Assembly: GCA_002385735.1 (NCBI GenBank)
Contig: DGEB01000014.1
Coordinates: 1-17,563 of the forward strand
Length of the DNA: 17,563 bases
From: Peptococcaceae bacterium UBA3937
Lineage (GTDB): Bacteria; Bacillota; Peptococcia; DRI-13; DTU073
Direction: 5' to 3'
Shown piece after piece: positions 15,770 to 17,563 of this stretch. The position numbers and the translations under genes were made by a program. The notes beneath the pieces are model-generated. The model saw only the letters and a program-made list of their open reading frames with translations. It searched no databases and had not been told where the DNA came from. Within the stretch, counting starts at the first letter, position 1. Each line of letters begins with the position of its first letter.

Positions 15770-15858
15770 ATGACTAGGCTGGTAACTGTACCAAAAGAGT
15801 TAGCGAGGCATTACGGTTAGGAATGCCGTTAGTTAACTTTAGTTACCAGTCTGGTCAT
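15770..15858. repeat. 89-bp nested inverted-repeat element (possible MITE or structured RNA)
   Basis: TGACTAGGCTGGTAACT (15771-15787) pairs with AGTTACCAGTCTGGTCA (15841-15857) over 17 positions, two of them G-T, plus one further A-T pair outside. Inside lies a second perfect hairpin, GGCATT (15807-15812) with AATGCC (15822-15827). No T tract follows on either strand, so it is not an ordinary terminator. The right arm contains the last codons and part of the stop codon of the minus-strand propeller gene. The size and terminal repeats resemble a miniature inverted-repeat element; a structured 3' UTR is the alternative. Confidence 0.6.
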
Positions 15859-17245
15859 TGGAAGGATGAGGCGAAAGGTATACCGGCAGGGGGTCGCAAA
15901 AAGGCTCTTCCTCAAAGTACAGGAAGCGGGTGGCGACACTCTTTTCCGGTAGGTAGCCGGCAAACTTTCCGATCACTTTACCGGCGAGATTTAGTTTGGT
16001 AATGGTATTGTTAAATTCGTCCCAATAGAGCAGATCTCCGTCCCTGGTCCATTGCAGATTGCGAATGGGAAAGGGGGACGTGAATAGAGGCTGGGGTGCC
16101 GTGGGGCGGGAAGAGGAGTGGGTTGCGAAAAAGGAGGAGGGCGTAATTACATAAAGCCGGTCCGTAAAGCCGGTGCTAATGGTATAGGCAATGGTCTTGG
16201 TCTGAGGATGGGAACACAAGTTGCTGCAGATCCCGTCGTACTTTAAAGGCAGGGTCTTGGTTTCTCCGCTGGGCCAGTGCCAGAGGAGGATTTGGCCGGC
16301 CTCTTTTTCTGTCGGATTGACCATCAGGAGGACGGAAGCATCGGTTAGCCAACAACAGGCTCCCAGGTTTTCCACGCTCATTGCAGCTAAGCGCTGCCCG
16401 GTGGGCGTAAAGACGGCTAATTGAAAAAAGTTGCTGCCCACATCCGGATAATCCTCCAGAAAGCTTACCAGAAGATGTTCGGCATTGGGGCTCCAGGTTA
16501 GTTCGGTGCATACCCGGACGGTTTCCCGTGGAGACTCTCCAGCGGTTTTATGTACGGCTTCTCTTGCGGTTCCCTTTCCGCTTTCCGGTTGTTCTTCCGA
16601 ACATACCGGGTAAAGGGGAATGCTTTGTTTTTGGCAAAGGCCCAGTTCACAGGTTAAAAGATCAATATGTTCCGGTGAAGTGTAAGCGAGCCTGTTACCG
16701 GCATGATTCCACGCGCAGAGCGGTTCATTGGACAGAAAAAGGGGCGCCGCCGTTGGATCGTCCAGCTTATACAAAAAAAGGCCGTCCAGATAATGATACA
16801 GGGTAAAATAGTTTTCGGCAGGGCTTAGCGTAGCCAGATGACCGTTCTCCTGAAGAGGAGTGCCGGAGATGGGAAGACCGTTTTCCGGAACATTGCGCAT
16901 GGCTCGGACCGTGCCGGTTGGATCAACGATGATTTGCACCGGGGTTAATCTGGGGAATTGTTCCAGCGTAATGAGCCTGCCCGTACGTTCCCCGGCTAAG
17001 GCAATCGTGGCCTGAGCTGACACCGGAAAGGCAAGGAAGGAGTCCTCCAGCGACAAGTGCAGTAAATTGTTTTCATAGCCTAAATACAAGCCTTCGAGGA
17101 TTACTTCATGCTGCCGTGGCCACCAGGGATTGTTTAGGTCGGCAGCCTGAACACCGGAAAAAAAGCCCTGCTGCGGAACTGCGCATAAAGCGGATAACGC
17201 TAACAATGATACGATTTGTTTAAACAACAGCCAAGCCAAATTCAT
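15839..17245 (-). CDS. Secreted protein of unknown function, probable beta-propeller (TolB/WD40-like repeats)
   Basis: I do not recognise a named family for this 468-aa protein. It starts with a signal peptide: hydrophobic stretch at residues 11-23, then a likely cleavage near VQA-AD at 34-36. It has no lipobox and no other membrane segment, so it is probably exported. Residues 36-125 are a strand-rich domain. From about 130 to 445, segments such as LSPAENYFTLYHYLDG, CAWNHAGNRLAYTSPEHIDLL, LTWSPNAEHLLVSF and LQWTRDGDLLYWDEFNNTITKLN recur in the style of WD40/TolB propeller blades. A low-complexity Glu/Ser/Arg insert lies near 225-250. Ten cysteines lie in the mature part. ATG 17245 has a strong GGGGGAGG site about 7 nt upstream. 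It has no operon partner, which leaves its role open. Confidence 0.75.
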   Translation of the reverse strand: MNLAWLLFKQIVSLLALSALCAVPQQGFFSGVQAADLNNPWWPRQHEVILEGLYLGYENNLLHLSLEDSFLAFPVSAQATIALAGERTGRLITLEQFPRLTPVQIIVDPTGTVRAMRNVPENGLPISGTPLQENGHLATLSPAENYFTLYHYLDGLFLYKLDDPTAAPLFLSNEPLCAWNHAGNRLAYTSPEHIDLLTCELGLCQKQSIPLYPVCSEEQPESGKGTAREAVHKTAGESPRETVRVCTELTWSPNAEHLLVSFLEDYPDVGSNFFQLAVFTPTGQRLAAMSVENLGACCWLTDASVLLMVNPTEKEAGQILLWHWPSGETKTLPLKYDGICSNLCSHPQTKTIAYTISTGFTDRLYVITPSSFFATHSSSRPTAPQPLFTSPFPIRNLQWTRDGDLLYWDEFNNTITKLNLAGKVIGKFAGYLPEKSVATRFLYFEEEPFCDPLPVYLSPHPSNDQTGN

Positions 17246-17261
17246 CTGTTTACCTCCCCCT

Positions 17262-17285
17262 AAATATTTCCATATGGAAATATTT
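17262..17285. promoter_or_regulatory. 24-bp perfect palindrome upstream of the propeller gene, candidate operator
   Basis: The 24 bases at 17262-17285 read identically on both strands, with core TTTCCATATGGAAA. They lie one base upstream of the GGGGGAGG ribosome binding site of the propeller gene. A TAAAAT -10-like box (17287-17282, minus strand) overlaps its edge. A smaller inverted repeat of similar bases, AGGAAATTCCT, lies at 17297-17307. The position fits a repressor site, or a hairpin in the mRNA leader just before the ribosome binding site. Confidence 0.6.
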
Positions 17286-17327
17286 TACATTTATTAGGAA
17301 ATTCCTTCTTTTAAATTGGGGAAAGGC

Positions 17328-17358
17328 AAAAAAAGTAACCCTTATCCAGTAAGGGTTA
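17328..17358 (-). terminator. Rho-independent terminator after the tRNA-like gene
   Basis: TAACCCTTA (17336-17344) and TAAGGGTTA (17350-17358) form a perfect 9-bp stem with a 5-nt loop. On the minus strand it is followed by C and TTTTTTT (17334-17328). It lies about 45 nt past the 3' end of the tRNA-like gene. Confidence 0.85.
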
Positions 17359-17361
17359 TGC

Positions 17362-17390
17362 AAAAAAAGGTTTGCATCTGTCAGAGATGC
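17362..17390 (-). terminator. Second, proximal hairpin with T tract after the tRNA-like gene
   Basis: GCATCT (17374-17379) and AGATGC (17385-17390) form a 6-bp stem with a 5-nt loop. On the minus strand AAACC then TTTTTTT (17368-17362) follow. The 5-nt gap before the T tract makes it weaker than the distal terminator. Confidence 0.5.
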
Positions 17391-17401
17391 GCTTGTTCGA
17401 G

Positions 17402-17472
17402 AGAGAAAGGAGGGATTCGAACCCCCATCATCAGGTGCCACCGCCTGAGTGCAACCATTACACCACAATCTC
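17402..17472 (-). tRNA. Degenerate tRNA-like gene, isoacceptor not assignable
   Basis: On the minus strand the D arm reads TGGTGTAATGGTTGCAC, and the T arm GGGGG-TTCGAAT-CCCTC is canonical. The acceptor strands GAGATTG (17472-17466) and CTTTCTC (17409-17403) pair at five of seven positions, with two T-T mismatches. The anticodon arm CAGG-CGGTGGCA-CCTG is one base shorter than standard, so no T33 or anticodon can be placed; GTG, GGT and TGG are all conceivable. The usually invariant A21 is T, and CCA is not encoded, although the tRNA-Leu in this window encodes it. A good promoter and tandem terminators suggest it is transcribed. It may be a tRNA pseudogene, a tRNA-like RNA, or a tRNA with a sequencing error near the contig end. 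Confidence 0.7.
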
Positions 17473-17491
17473 TCCTCTTGAACATGTACTC

Positions 17492-17520
17492 ATTATAACA
17501 AGGTTTGTTAATATTTGCAA
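17492..17520 (-). promoter_or_regulatory. Promoter of the tRNA-like gene
   Basis: On the minus strand TTGCAA (17520-17515), a 17-bp spacer and a perfect TATAAT (17497-17492) predict a start near 17485, about 13 nt before the tRNA-like 5' end. This spacing is typical of stable-RNA genes. Confidence 0.65.
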
Positions 17521-17548
17521 ATGGTTCTTTTTGGACAATTATAGAAGA

Positions 17549-17563
17549 CTCTTATACACATCT
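17549..17563. other. Tn5/Nextera mosaic-end adapter remnant (artefact)
   Basis: The last 15 bases, CTCTTATACACATCT, are identical to the 3' part of the Nextera transposase adapter read-through sequence (complement of the Tn5 mosaic end AGATGTGTATAAGAG). Its position exactly at the contig end indicates untrimmed adapter rather than genome. Confidence 0.9.

Noticed and set aside
17250-17468. Minus-strand 72-aa reading frame (ending in GGSNPSF-like text and beyond)
   Set aside because: It is a translation of the tRNA-like gene and its terminators, a common false ORF.

Overview
This 17.6 kb window looks like a complete short-read contig from an anaerobic, probably endospore-forming member of the Bacillota (Clostridia or a related lineage). 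The evidence is an oxygen-sensitive class III ribonucleotide reductase with its radical-SAM activase, a ferredoxin-type [FeFe]-hydrogenase, a YtaF-type sporulation membrane protein, a RecD2 helicase, an ECF-transporter S component, AGGAGG-type ribosome binding sites and TTGACA/TATAAT-like promoters. The left edge cuts through a tRNA-Leu. The last 15 bases match the Tn5/Nextera mosaic-end adapter and are probably not genomic.

Layout, left to right: 3' part of tRNA-Leu(UAA) and a terminator; an NAD-dependent sugar epimerase/dehydratase; the nrdD-nrdG operon (ATGA overlap) behind a perfect -10 box with an unusually short leader; a HAD-IB phosphatase on the minus strand; recD2; a DUF4931/GalT-like protein converging on recD2 (stops overlap) and divergent from a nitroreductase; tyrS on the minus strand with an extended -10 promoter and no T-box; a group B-like [FeFe]-hydrogenase with a TSCCCP active-site loop; a structured 221-bp spacer with a minus-strand terminator; a PAS-GGDEF-HD-GYP cyclic-di-GMP protein; argB; ytaF; an ECF S component with its own promoter and terminator; an 89-bp inverted-repeat element; a secreted propeller-like protein with ten cysteines behind a 24-bp perfect palindrome; and a degenerate tRNA-like gene with its own promoter and tandem terminators.

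Most of this is housekeeping or anaerobic metabolism in short transcription units, with no sign of a phage, IS transposase, CRISPR array or defence island. NrdD and NrdG work together in anaerobic dNTP synthesis, and the hydrogenase would exchange electrons between ferredoxin and protons. The points most worth a second look are the TSCCCP hydrogenase, the tRNA-like gene with a shortened anticodon arm, the nested inverted repeat that supplies the end of the propeller gene, and the 24-bp palindrome upstream of that gene. No homology search was possible, so family names rest on motif recognition.
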